A stretch of DNA of 64,000 bases, taken from assembly GCA_963788285.1 (NCBI GenBank), contig CAWBGB010000012.1:496001-560000 (forward strand), read 5' to 3'. Each line of letters opens with the position of its first letter. Positions within the stretch are counted from its first letter, which is position 1. Origin of the DNA: Alicyclobacillus_A sp963788285. GTDB lineage: Bacteria > Bacillota > Bacilli > Alicyclobacillales > Alicyclobacillaceae. The notes beneath the pieces were generated by a model. That model saw nothing but the letters and a program-made list of their open reading frames with translations, had not been told where the DNA came from and did no database searches. Positions 54,454-62,722 of the stretch are shown in pieces. Made by a program: the position numbers and the translations under genes.

Positions 54454-54501
54454 CTCCGTGTCAGGCCTGTTCTATCTGTTCAGGATGGAGTTGTGTCAAG
54501 T

Positions 54502-54995
54502 TTAACTTGCATCCGATCCACTGGAGTTCCAGTCTACATGCCGCTCCAACACCTGTTTGCCGGAAGCCGTATTCACGGTCAGGCGAACAGTGTTCTTGGC
54601 CTCGTCCAGTACCGCGTCACCGAGTATGGTCTGTTTGTCCGTCCCGGGAATATCGTATTCGGCTGTGAGACTGGTGCCTCCATCGAGCTGGTGATAATGG
54701 TTCAACAAGTCGAGCAACTCACTGGCAATTTGGCTGTCCGGAACGGATTTGTTCAGGTGGACGACGCAAAAATCCTGCTAATCCAGACTCATCGTCGACA
54801 ATATCTGCGCGCCCAATCTTGTGATCTACAACATACTGCGGAAACTCACCGGCGCCCGAACATGCAAGGCCTACAACGTGAGATGAGCAAACGCCCCCCC
54901 AGAGCCAATACCGCTGCAAGTCCAGCGAGGAAGTACATTCGATTGCGGCGAACCCGGCACGCTTCGTCCGTACCGTGATTGATGTCTTTTTCCAT
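54502..54995 (-). pseudogene. Membrane-anchored hypothetical protein, broken at G7 and T5 runs
   Basis: From an ATG at 54995 the frame encodes MEKDINHGTDEACRVRRNR and a helix YFLAGLAAVLALGG, then meets seven G (forward C7, 54894-54900). Dropping one G gives VCSSHVVGLACSGAGEFPQYVVDHKIGRADIVDDESGLAG, until a run of five T near 54771; dropping one T gives FCVVHLNKSVPDSQIASELLDLLNHYHQLDGGTSLTAEYDIPGTDKQ to the stop at 54502. Together this is a plausible 163-residue signal-anchored protein. I do not recognise the family. Both breaks are single-base homopolymer changes. Confidence 0.65.
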
Positions 54996-55177
54996 TTCAC
55001 ACCCCGATATGAAATGTCGTACGCGCTTATATGTCATACCTTACAGAATATTCAGGCTATATCAAATCATTCGTGGCACAAAATAAATCGATCTCACATA
55101 CCGAGCTTGATGCGTGTTGCATCCAGGGTGTCTCAGTGACACACTGGTATCACGCAAATCACGTTGGAGGGATGAAC

Positions 55178-55501
55178 ATGGTCACCATACAATCTGAGGC
55201 GCAGTTGGACGAGGTACTTGGAAGTCACCCGGGAGAAGACATCGTGATCTTCAAACACAGTACGCAATGTCCCATCAGCGCAGCTGCATACGACGAAGTT
55301 GTAAAGTTCGAAAAGGGAAATAACGCGTCCATCTACCTGATTCGCGTGATTGAGGAACGTCCGGTTTCAAACTACTTTGCGTCCACTTACGGAGTCAAAC
55401 ACGAATCACCGCAAGCCATTGTCCTCCGCGACGGCAAGGTGCGCTGGCACGCGTCACATTGGAATATTACGGAACAGGCGTTAAAAGGCGCGTTGTCATA
55501 A
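55178..55501 (+). CDS. ytxJ: YtxJ bacillithiol system redox protein
   Basis: 107 residues from the ATG at 55178, after TTGGAGGG. The thioredoxin-like fold carries the single-Cys motif KHSTQCPISAAAYDEV in place of CxxC, followed by IYLIRVIEERPVSNYFASTYGVKHESPQAIVLRDGKVRWHASHWNIT. YtxJ (BrxC) is a monothiol bacilliredoxin-like protein of bacillithiol users. The terminator overlaps its stop codon. Confidence 0.92.
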   Translation: MVTIQSEAQLDEVLGSHPGEDIVIFKHSTQCPISAAAYDEVVKFEKGNNASIYLIRVIEERPVSNYFASTYGVKHESPQAIVLRDGKVRWHASHWNITEQALKGALS

Positions 55502-55509
55502 CGCGCCTT
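55484..55509 (+). terminator. Terminator overlapping the ytxJ stop
   Basis: AAGGCGCGTT-GTCA-TAACGCGCCTT followed by T. The TAA stop lies inside the stem. Confidence 0.75.
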
Positions 55510-55553
55510 TGCGCATTCACGAACGTTTCACCAACGGCAAATGATGCCGCAAC

Positions 55554-56816
55554 TCAAGCCCCGATGTTAACCTGATGAATCATGCTCGCCGTCTTCTGCA
55601 GGCGACCAAACGCAAAGAAGCAAAGGATGGGCAAGGCGGTGAGCGCACTGATCACCATGAGCAATATCGGCATCGAAGTACGGTCGTATAAGACGCCGCC
55701 AACGACCGGTCCTATCATGCGGCCGAGTGTTGCACAGCTTGCAACCAACCCTTGCAAAGTGCCAAGCCGGTGCTCCGGTGCCAGGACGGCCACTGCAGCG
55801 GGAACCGCTGGCCAAACAAACAGCTCTCCTGTCGTCATCACGACCATGGCTGCCGCGAACACAGGATATGAATGCCCAACCAACAGCAGCAGGTACGCCG
55901 CGGCGTACAACGCGGTCCCTAAGATCATCTGCGTACTCAGGGCGTTCAGCCGTCGAACCACCCTTGATATGAGCGGTTGCGCCGCGAAGATGAGCAGGCC
56001 ATTCAAGGTCCAGAGAATGCTGTACGAAGCTAGAGGATAACCCAATGCTTTCATATACACAGAAATGGTACTTTGCCACTGCACGTAAATTCCCCAGGCC
56101 AGGATATACCCGACAAACAATACGCCAATCGGCACCCAGGGCACCCTTGGCAACATGCTTGCCGGCACGTCTCCAGCTGAATCGGAGCCAGCCTGCTGAT
56201 TCCGCCGGGACGCCACAGAGGCAAATGGTTTCCGCAATACCGTAAGGACTAGTACGATGAACACCAAGTACGCCACACTAATGCCGATGAACACCGACAC
56301 GAAAGACAGTTGAGCCAGCACGCCGCCAATCGCCGTACCGACGGCGACGCCGATGTTGTTTGCGACGTACAGAAAGTTGAACGCTCGCCGTCCGCCCTCC
56401 GGCCAAGCGTGTCCCGCCAATGCATTCAGTACGGGAAACGGAATCGCGCAAGTGGTGCCAAACACAGCCATCACGGCAATGTACAAATACCACTCCGGCG
56501 AAATGACCGGAACCAGAATTACCACCGCCGATAAAACCAAGCCGAGGAGCAGCACAGATGTCGCGCCAAAGCGGTCGTACATGCGCCCACCGACGTAACT
56601 TCCGATGAACCCAGCTCCCGAATACACCATCAGCACCAAACTCGCCACAGTCAACGACTGATGTAGCACGGAATGAATATAGATGGCGTTCACCGGCCAG
56701 AGCAGAGATAGGCCGCCCACGTTCAGAAAACAGCCAAGTCCGAGCATCCAGACAATGAAAGGATAATCCTGTATCAAGTTTCGAACAGCATTCAGAGCCA
56801 ATTGCACACACTTCAC
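55554..56816 (-). CDS. MFS transporter
   Basis: 420 residues, twelve membrane segments. YVGGRMYDRFGATSVLLLG is the A-type loop between helices 2 and 3; a basic cytosolic loop (VASRRNQQAGSDSAGDVP) separates the two halves. It is probably a drug or metabolite exporter. It starts at GTG (MKCVQLALNAVRNL). No regulator gene adjoins it. Confidence 0.85.
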   Translation of the reverse strand: MKCVQLALNAVRNLIQDYPFIVWMLGLGCFLNVGGLSLLWPVNAIYIHSVLHQSLTVASLVLMVYSGAGFIGSYVGGRMYDRFGATSVLLLGLVLSAVVILVPVISPEWYLYIAVMAVFGTTCAIPFPVLNALAGHAWPEGGRRAFNFLYVANNIGVAVGTAIGGVLAQLSFVSVFIGISVAYLVFIVLVLTVLRKPFASVASRRNQQAGSDSAGDVPASMLPRVPWVPIGVLFVGYILAWGIYVQWQSTISVYMKALGYPLASYSILWTLNGLLIFAAQPLISRVVRRLNALSTQMILGTALYAAAYLLLLVGHSYPVFAAAMVVMTTGELFVWPAVPAAVAVLAPEHRLGTLQGLVASCATLGRMIGPVVGGVLYDRTSMPILLMVISALTALPILCFFAFGRLQKTASMIHQVNIGA

Positions 56817-56943
56817 TCGCCATCACCGCCGTGAGGTATAACACCGAACCCTCCCTGTGAATTGAGGGAAGTCGGCGCTTGCTGTGGCAACTGTTGTTCA
56901 GCGGAAGGAATGGACACGGAAGTACGGTGCAGGGGGTGCCAAG

Positions 56944-57186
56944 ATGGACGTCATCATTCGACCAGTTCGTAGCAATGTATCCATGCCCAACCGGAAGTGC
57001 TGCCGTTCATTCTGGCGTTGCCAAGCGACCGGGTGGAGTCCAGAAGACCGACTACGGCACATGCTCGCCCACCACCACGAGTTTGTCGCGGAAGTAGACG
57101 GTGACGTCGTCGGGCACGTACAAAGGCTGTACGAGCAGTTCGGATTCGTTGTCGAGGGAAAACAGAGAGGCAGCATCAAAGCGTAG
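56944..57186 (+). pseudogene. GNAT acetyltransferase remnant with internal deletion
   Basis: An AGGGGGTG site precedes the ATG at 56944. The text reads MDVIIRPVRSN, then LAHHHEFVAEVDGDVVGHV (beta-4 region), and directly RLYEQFGFVVEGKQRGSIKA (C-terminal motif). The acetyl-CoA-binding P-loop (R/Q-x-x-G-x-G/A) that should lie between the last two blocks is missing, about 60 residues. With only 80 codons the protein could not bind CoA, so this is a deletion remnant. Confidence 0.7.
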
Positions 57187-57290
57187 ACGACGTCATCATG
57201 GCTCGTTTGCGCCCGAACTTTACACTGGCCCACTCCTAAGCAAAGGCTGACCCTGTCCATATTGCCAGCCTTTGCTCATTCGGTACAGCT

Positions 57291-57326
57291 GCACTAGAGT
57301 GGTTCTGCGCTATTTTGCAAATCGCT
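57291..57326. repeat. 36-bp intergenic repeat, copy 2
   Basis: Same blocks as copy 1 (CACTAGAGTGGT, CTATTTTGCAA, TCGCT), 9 bases past the stop of the lipL gene and in the same orientation relative to the gene. Confidence 0.55.
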
Positions 57327-57335
57327 GGGTCTGCA

Positions 57336-58112
57336 TCAGTCGCAAACATGAGAAAGATACTCACGGTAAAATTGGTGTAAATCTCTGAGGGCAAAATCCG
57401 TGGCCTCACGCGCCGAAGCGCCCTGAAACAGCCCAGGCAGACATTCACGAAGCGTGGTGGACGTCGAAGGGTCCACGCGGTACGGGTTGCCCGCCTCCTC
57501 ATAAAAGCGGTTGATCAAACTCGTCCCCCACTCCATGTTCACATCGACAACAATACAGGCGTGGGCCAGGATGTACCCTGGACGTACGGACTTCATGCCG
57601 GCTAGTCCGCCTCTCCACGCTTGGGCCGTACCAACCAACTTCCGATGATCCACCAGGACGTTGTACTTCCCGTCGCAATAGCTGCCAGGCAACTCCCCGG
57701 TCGTGGCACGACAACCGTGTGTACCCAGCCACTCGATGATGGGACCGCATAACATCCGGTAATAATCGTCAGTTGTAACGGTGTACGGCAACCTCGGGAA
57801 GAGATACGACACATGCAAGACTCCCTCTCCCTGGGGAACTGCGGTCCCTCCCGTTTGCCGCACAACGACACTGTATCCGTCCTGGATGAGGGATTGCATC
57901 GCACGCTGGCCGGCCTCCGTGGCAACATCCTTGCGACTGACGCCGATGCCGGGGTGCCTGCCCGCCCGCCACAGCCGGATCAATGGTGGGCGTCGGCCGA
58001 AGGCGACGTCTGTGCCGAGCTGCGGATCTAGATCCATGTTTACTTGTGGATGTTCCACGTCGTCTATCCACTCGATTTTAAGCCTTGCGGGCCACGGTAG
58101 TGCCAGCGTCAC
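57336..58112 (-). CDS. lipL: Octanoyl-[GcvH]:protein N-octanoyltransferase (LipL)
   Basis: 258 residues. RLWRAGRHPGIGVSRKD, VVRQTGGTAVPQGEGVLHVS and GELPGSYCDGKYNVLVDHRKLVGTAQAW define the lipoate/biotin ligase fold; GSYCDG holds the catalytic Cys seen in LipL. The enzyme moves octanoyl groups from GcvH to E2 subunits in lipoate assembly. The GTG at 58112 lies 8 bases after GAGGAGGG; an ATG 13 codons upstream has no site. LipM is a less likely alternative. Confidence 0.85.
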   Translation of the reverse strand: MTLALPWPARLKIEWIDDVEHPQVNMDLDPQLGTDVAFGRRPPLIRLWRAGRHPGIGVSRKDVATEAGQRAMQSLIQDGYSVVVRQTGGTAVPQGEGVLHVSYLFPRLPYTVTTDDYYRMLCGPIIEWLGTHGCRATTGELPGSYCDGKYNVLVDHRKLVGTAQAWRGGLAGMKSVRPGYILAHACIVVDVNMEWGTSLINRFYEEAGNPYRVDPSTSTTLRECLPGLFQGASAREATDFALRDLHQFYREYLSHVCD

Positions 58113-58147
58113 AGGCCTTCCCTCCTCATTCCTTGAGTCGGTATGAC

Positions 58148-58786
58148 TCAACCGCGTTGTCCATACCCTTGAAACTTCTCCATCACTTCCATAATTTGCA
58201 AAGGCGTGAGCACCTGTGGGCCTCCGAGTCCTTGCGCCAAATACTGCAACTGTGCGAGATACTCTATAGCCTCAGCGTGATAGTACGCTTCCTCGAGGTC
58301 CTTTCCGAGCGCTAGCACACCGTGGTTGGCCAACAGCGCCACCTTCACCGTTTCCAGCGCCTCTGCGGCGGCTTTTGCGAGCTCTTCGGTACCGTACGTG
58401 AAATAGGGCACCAAAGGAATGTGATCTCCCATGGTGGCAATCACATAATGCACCGCTTCAATCGATTTTCCGGCCACTGCAAACGCAGTCGCGTACAGCG
58501 AATGTGTATGTACAATGCCGTGGATGTCAGATCTCCTCGCATACACTTCCGTATGCATAGGCGTCTCTGAAGACGGCTTCAAGTGCCCAGAGATGACGCG
58601 CCGCGTGTGAATGTCGACGACGACAATATCGTCTTCACTCAGACGGTCGTACGAGACGCCGGTTGGCGTGATGGCGATGGTCCTGTCGTCCAATCGCGCA
58701 CTCACGTTTCCCGCAGTTCCAAGCGCTAACGCCGCATTTGCCATGCGCTGTGCCACTTGGCAAACCAACTTCCTCATATCGGCCAT
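58148..58786 (-). CDS. Class II aldolase/adducin-family aldolase (fuculose/ribulose-phosphate type)
   Basis: 212 residues from the ATG at 58786 (GAGGTGG upstream). TAGNVSARLDDRTIAITPTGVSYDRL, the catalytic Glu in KPSSETPMHTEVY, two zinc His in IVHTHSLYATAFA and the third in LLANHGVLALGKDLEEAYY. It could cleave fuculose-1-phosphate or act as a ribulose-5-phosphate epimerase-like enzyme; no pathway genes adjoin, so the substrate is open. It lies 35 bases ahead of lipL on the same strand. Confidence 0.85.
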   Translation of the reverse strand: MADMRKLVCQVAQRMANAALALGTAGNVSARLDDRTIAITPTGVSYDRLSEDDIVVVDIHTRRVISGHLKPSSETPMHTEVYARRSDIHGIVHTHSLYATAFAVAGKSIEAVHYVIATMGDHIPLVPYFTYGTEELAKAAAEALETVKVALLANHGVLALGKDLEEAYYHAEAIEYLAQLQYLAQGLGGPQVLTPLQIMEVMEKFQGYGQRG

Positions 58787-58828
58787 GACGGATTCCACCT
58801 CATTCTTCATGTTACAAAAACTAAGCAT

Positions 58829-58871
58829 AAAAAAGGAACCTCACTCAGAACATATCTCTGACTGAGGTTCC
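58829..58871 (-). terminator. Terminator of the LysM-NlpC/P60 gene
   Basis: GGAACCTCA-TCAGA...TCTGA-TGAGGTTCC stem followed on the minus strand by TTTTTT. Confidence 0.9.
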
Positions 58872-58902
58872 AAACTGTGGTTGCCAGGAGACAACAGGTA
58901 AC

Positions 58903-60093
58903 TTATGCCAGTGGGTCAATCGCCCCCGTGTACCGCGGCCCCCAGTAGTACGGGCTGTTCAGGTCTTGGAGCACCACACCGTTTGACGAGGTGGCCGACA
59001 GGAACTGGCCATTGCCCACATAAATACCGACATGAGAATACGGACTGCCGGTGGTATCGAAAAACACAAGATCTCCAGGTTGGAGATTGGATTTGCTGAC
59101 CGACGGACCAGCCCGGTGCTGCTCAGCCGCAGTCCGAGGCAGCAACACATTGAAGTGCCTGTAAACCGTTTGAACCAAACCCGAGCAGTCAAAACCCGCA
59201 GGGGACGTTCCGCCCCATTGGTACGGCACACCGATAAACTGTTCTGCGTACGCTACGACTTCAGAGCCAGTAATGGCAGGTTGCGCGGGTGCGGCATAGG
59301 AGCGTACTTCGGGCACAACCTCAGCCGCGCAGTACACTGTCCGCGTGGAAGATGTAGAGCTGGTTATGACAGGTTTCACGGGTGTGACGTGCGAACGCAC
59401 TGAAGATACCTCATGAGCTGCACGGGACACTTTCCGCGTGGTGGATGTATCACTTGTCACGACATGTTTCGCGCCTGTGACGTGCGAACGCACTTGAGGC
59501 GCGACGTGAGCTGCACGGGACACTTTCCGCGTGGTGGATGTATCGCTTGTCACGGCATGTTTCACGCCTGTGACGTAGGAACGTGCTTGAGGCACCACTG
59601 CACGGGACACTTTCCGTGTGGTGGATTTATCGCTTGTCACGGTATGTTTCACGCCTGTGACGTAGGAACGTGCTTGAGGCACCACTGCACGGGACACTTT
59701 CCGTGTGGTGGATGTATCGCTTGTACTACTCTCGGTCAAATCCAGCCACAACGTAGATCCAGCGTAAATAAGATTTGGGTTTGTCAAGTGGTTCCAACGG
59801 ATGATATCGGCCTCTGAGACGTCATACGTGCGAGCAATCTTCCAAACGCAATCTCCTGGTTTTACCCGATAAGGTGTCGCCAAATGGAGGATTTGTCCGG
59901 GGTACAATACGTTGGACTTCGCGTTGTTGATGGCCTCAAGGACGGCTAGTGGTTGGTGCTGTGCACGGGCAATCTTGAAATACGTGTCACCCGGCTTCAC
60001 CTTGTAGGTGGTGTTGGCAAAGGCAGGCGATGACATGGCAGCCATAGCAAACATACTGCTAGCTGTGGCAGCAAGCCATTGCTTTTTGAACAT
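58903..60093 (-). CDS. Secreted LysM-NlpC/P60 peptidoglycan hydrolase with tandem repeats
   Basis: 396 residues: signal peptide (MFKKQWLAATASSMFAMAAMSSPAFA), two LysM domains (about 28-72 YKVKPGDTYFKIARAQ and 74-118 YRVKPGDCVWKIARTYD), five 29-31-residue repeats (SDTSTTRKVSRAVVPQARS-type, about 124-275), and an NlpC/P60 domain with the catalytic Cys in GFDCSGLVQTVY and His in YSHVGIYVGNG. It cuts peptide cross-links outside the cell. The Ser/Thr/Lys-rich repeats form a wall-spanning linker. A c-di-AMP riboswitch precedes it and AAGGGA lies inside that structure. Confidence 0.93.
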   Translation of the reverse strand: MFKKQWLAATASSMFAMAAMSSPAFANTTYKVKPGDTYFKIARAQHQPLAVLEAINNAKSNVLYPGQILHLATPYRVKPGDCVWKIARTYDVSEADIIRWNHLTNPNLIYAGSTLWLDLTESSTSDTSTTRKVSRAVVPQARSYVTGVKHTVTSDKSTTRKVSRAVVPQARSYVTGVKHAVTSDTSTTRKVSRAAHVAPQVRSHVTGAKHVVTSDTSTTRKVSRAAHEVSSVRSHVTPVKPVITSSTSSTRTVYCAAEVVPEVRSYAAPAQPAITGSEVVAYAEQFIGVPYQWGGTSPAGFDCSGLVQTVYRHFNVLLPRTAAEQHRAGPSVSKSNLQPGDLVFFDTTGSPYSHVGIYVGNGQFLSATSSNGVVLQDLNSPYYWGPRYTGAIDPLA

Positions 60094-60104
60094 GCACTAC
60101 AACA

Positions 60105-60215
60105 ATCCCTTCTACGTCCTACGGGGTTAGTTGACGGGTTCGGGTAGAAGGTGCCCTACGCAAGAACGTTCGCGATTCACCCCATGGCAATAAGTCTCCC
60201 CCGCTCTTTCGATTC
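60105..60215 (-). promoter_or_regulatory. c-di-AMP riboswitch (ydaO/yuaA class) of the hydrolase gene
   Basis: The minus strand shows GAGCGGGGGAGACTTATTGCC, GGGGTGAATCGCG, TAGGG, CCGAACCCGTCAACTAACCCC, GTAGGACG in the order of the ydaO motif. The closing stem pairs CCTTCTAC with GTAGAAGG (60108-60115 with 60144-60151); the gene's AAGGGA ribosome site (60106-60111) lies in that arm, 12 bases before the ATG. Members of this class repress wall hydrolases at high c-di-AMP. Confidence 0.9.
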
Positions 60216-60366
60216 GGACTTCTTTGATGATTTTCATATATAATCGCGCTTGGCCAAGCGGTATCTATGCATCAACGAGTGTATAAAGCACATTACATAT
60301 TTGCAATGCAAAATTGTTTACATGGCGGTAAATATATTCCATATTCGTCCACATTTTATGAAAATA

Positions 60367-61634
60367 TCATTCAATTGTAAGATTTTGCTTGCGTTTGATA
60401 CTTATCCACCGCCCCCACAAAACAGAGAAGCCCATGCCGAACAGCACCGCCCGACACGGCATCATAGGGTATCGAAACCTTTCCCAAGCCGGGAAAAAGA
60501 AGAATAGCGCCGTATTGTACACGACGTACATCAGCGGAATCCACCACACTGGTTGCACCCGTACCTTTCCTCACACAGCCACCCACAATCCGAAGACGGG
60601 TAGAACCATCCAGACGTAGTACACCACCGTGTTGCACACTTCCGCGGCGAGAAGCTGTCCGGAGGACCACGCGAGTCGCAATTGACCGAAGGTCACACCG
60701 ACGACGACGTTAGTGTCCTGCCAGTACAGGAAGAACCACTTGACGAAGCCGTGCACGATGTAGATATCGGGTGATGCATGATGTACGACAGGGCGACGTG
60801 CATCCCCACCTTGTTCTCCAGGAAATCATCGTGCTGATATGGAAGCAGCGGATTGACCCTTGTATCCCAAGACCAAAAATATACGCCATCCGCCTTCGTC
60901 CCTTGCCAGAGGTCCACGCCGCCGTTGGTGGAGACGAGGATGAAGTGATACATAGTCAATTGCGCACGGTGGCGGGCAGGATACCGAGAAAGTGAAACCG
61001 TGAACACCGCTGTCACCAAAACGGTTTGCCGCCACGACTCGCGCGCACCCCAGCGTTCGTACACCAGTACAGCAATCGGAAACAACATCGCAATGGGCCG
61101 GACGATGCACGCGATTCCGAGAACCTGCCCAGACACAGATACCAACAGCAAGCGCTTGCACATGACGTGAAGCGCGAATACCCAAAGGCTCAACATGAGT
61201 AGAAACGTGTATAACTTCTCAGATATGCATTCCACTCGATGTGACTCGGCAACAGGGTGTACCCGAGTGCCGCGACAAACGCCATGCGGCGCGATTCAAC
61301 CACGGTATACGTCAAGGCGTACACAAGTACAGCAACGCCTGTACTGAGCAGTGCGTTTGCTATGAGGCCACCGAGTAGGCGGAACAAAGCGCCCAGGAAA
61401 ACCGGATACCCCATCGGCCCGTACGCGGTATAGTACCCGTACCAAACGTATCCTTGGCCGTGAAGTCTGTACCGCGTGGGTGAAATACCACAGAAAATCG
61501 TAGAGCTGTGGTGGGTGCACGAAGCAGAGCCAAAGCCCTCGAATCAAAAGATTTACCGCAATCAACACGGCAAGCCATCGCCCATGCATCCACTGTCGCG
61601 GACTGTTGAACGATGGTGTGGACGTTTTCGTCAC
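60367..61634 (-). pseudogene. GT-C glycosyltransferase (ArnT/PMT-like), heavily frameshifted
   Basis: Pieces in several frames follow one membrane protein: WLAVLIAVNLLIRGLWLCFVHPPQLYDFLWYF, then MGYPVFLGALFRLLGGLIANALLSTGVAVLVYALTYTVVE, then KLYTFLLMLSLWVFALHVMCKRLLLVSVSG to FILVSTNGGVDLWQGTKADGVYFW, then HGFVKWFFLYWQDTNVVVG to VFGLWVAV, an in-frame TGA, and VQPVWWIPLMYVVYNTALFFFF to the stop. At least three frameshifts and one nonsense codon. The GTG start overlaps the stop of the LysR gene (GTGA), so it was translated behind it. Confidence 0.8.
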
Positions 61635-62542
61635 TGCTTCGCCTTCCTGTGTTTGGACGCACACCAATGCCGCAAATACGTACAAAACTGCGCGGCGCAC
61701 GCCGGAATAATGCTGTCTCTACGCGTGGCGAGCGTAATCGTTCGCGCTCCCAGTTGGGCATCCTCCAGCTGAATAACGCGTAAGCGCCCCTGCGCCACGT
61801 CGTCCATGGCGGAGGAGCGAGGTAGACAAGAAATGCCCACACCGTGCTGCACCAGGCGGCTGATACTCTCCAGGCTATCCGTTTCCATGGCAATCGTGAG
61901 CGGCAAGTCTCGTTCCGCCGTTACGTCCACCAACATTTTTCGGAGACCAGACCCTTGTTTCATCAAGACAAACGGGTATTGCACGGCCTCCTCCAGCGTG
62001 ACGCTGCCTCGCTTTGCCAGTGGATGTGTCGGAGCCGCCACGAGCAGCAGATCATCTTCGAGCAGCGGCGTGCCTAGTAGTTCTCCTTCTTCGTCTTGAA
62101 ATGTGGTGACAATGCCGACATCCACCTCCCGTTGCAACAGAGCAGCTAAAGTTTCTTTGGAAGATCCAGTCCGCACGTGAAATGTCACGCCCGGATGCTG
62201 CTCTCTGAATAACGCAAGCAGTGGTGGCAGAAGGTAGATGGAGGGAGTCAGGCCTGCGCCCAAATACACGTTGCCCACTTCCGGATCTGTGAAACTGTTC
62301 AATTCGTCTCGCATTTTCTCAGCAAGTGCCAAGTGCCGCTTTGCGTAACGATACACCAGTTCGCCCGCGCGGTTCAGTACGAGTTTTTTGCCGATGCGAT
62401 CGAATAGAGGCATACCGCACTGTTGCTCCAGTTGTTGCACGTGGCGGCTGACTGTCGGTTGCGTCACGTGCATGGTCGCTGCCGCCTTGACCAGCGTCTC
62501 TTGCTCGACAATATGAACGAACGTCTCGAACAACTGAAACAT
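61631..62542 (-). CDS. LysR-family transcriptional regulator
   Basis: 303 residues from the ATG at 62542, preceded by GGGAGGTG. The winged helix FETFVHIVEQETLVKAAATMHVTQPTVSRHVQQLEQQCGMPLF is followed by a type-2 periplasmic-binding effector domain (GNVYLGAGLTPSIYLLPPLLALFREQHPGVTF; DDLLLVAAPTHPLAKRG; SISRLVQHGVGISCLPRS), CysL/CbbR-like. A 25-base palindrome lies 21 bases upstream. The regulator precedes the decayed glycosyltransferase and is divergent from purA. Confidence 0.9.
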   Translation of the reverse strand: MFQLFETFVHIVEQETLVKAAATMHVTQPTVSRHVQQLEQQCGMPLFDRIGKKLVLNRAGELVYRYAKRHLALAEKMRDELNSFTDPEVGNVYLGAGLTPSIYLLPPLLALFREQHPGVTFHVRTGSSKETLAALLQREVDVGIVTTFQDEEGELLGTPLLEDDLLLVAAPTHPLAKRGSVTLEEAVQYPFVLMKQGSGLRKMLVDVTAERDLPLTIAMETDSLESISRLVQHGVGISCLPRSSAMDDVAQGRLRVIQLEDAQLGARTITLATRRDSIIPACAAQFCTYLRHWCASKHRKAKQ

Positions 62543-62563
62543 CCCTACACCTCCCAAGGCAAA

Positions 62564-62588
62564 GATATATACGGAATCCGTATATATC
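62564..62588. promoter_or_regulatory. Palindromic candidate operator upstream of the LysR gene
   Basis: GATATATACGGA-A-TCCGTATATATC, a perfect 12-bp inverted repeat around one base, in the 180-base space between the LysR gene and purA. An additional ATTCA-N15-TGAAT dyad lies at about 62617-62641. LysR proteins bind T-N11-A palindromes near their own promoters. Confidence 0.55.
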
Positions 62589-62722
62589 GTATGCGACAAA
62601 TTAATTTTACACATAGATTCAGCCGTCATACACTATTGAATGTGATCAACTTTTCCAGTTTGGTGCTGTTGGGAAATGTGAACGAAATATTGAGATGAGT
62701 GTCAATTGAGGAGGGTGCGCAT

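Noticed and set aside
58903..59735. Possible CRISPR-like array from regularly spaced repeats
   Set aside because: The repeats are 87-93 bases, in frame and coding (SDTSTTRKVSRA units); there are no unique spacers.
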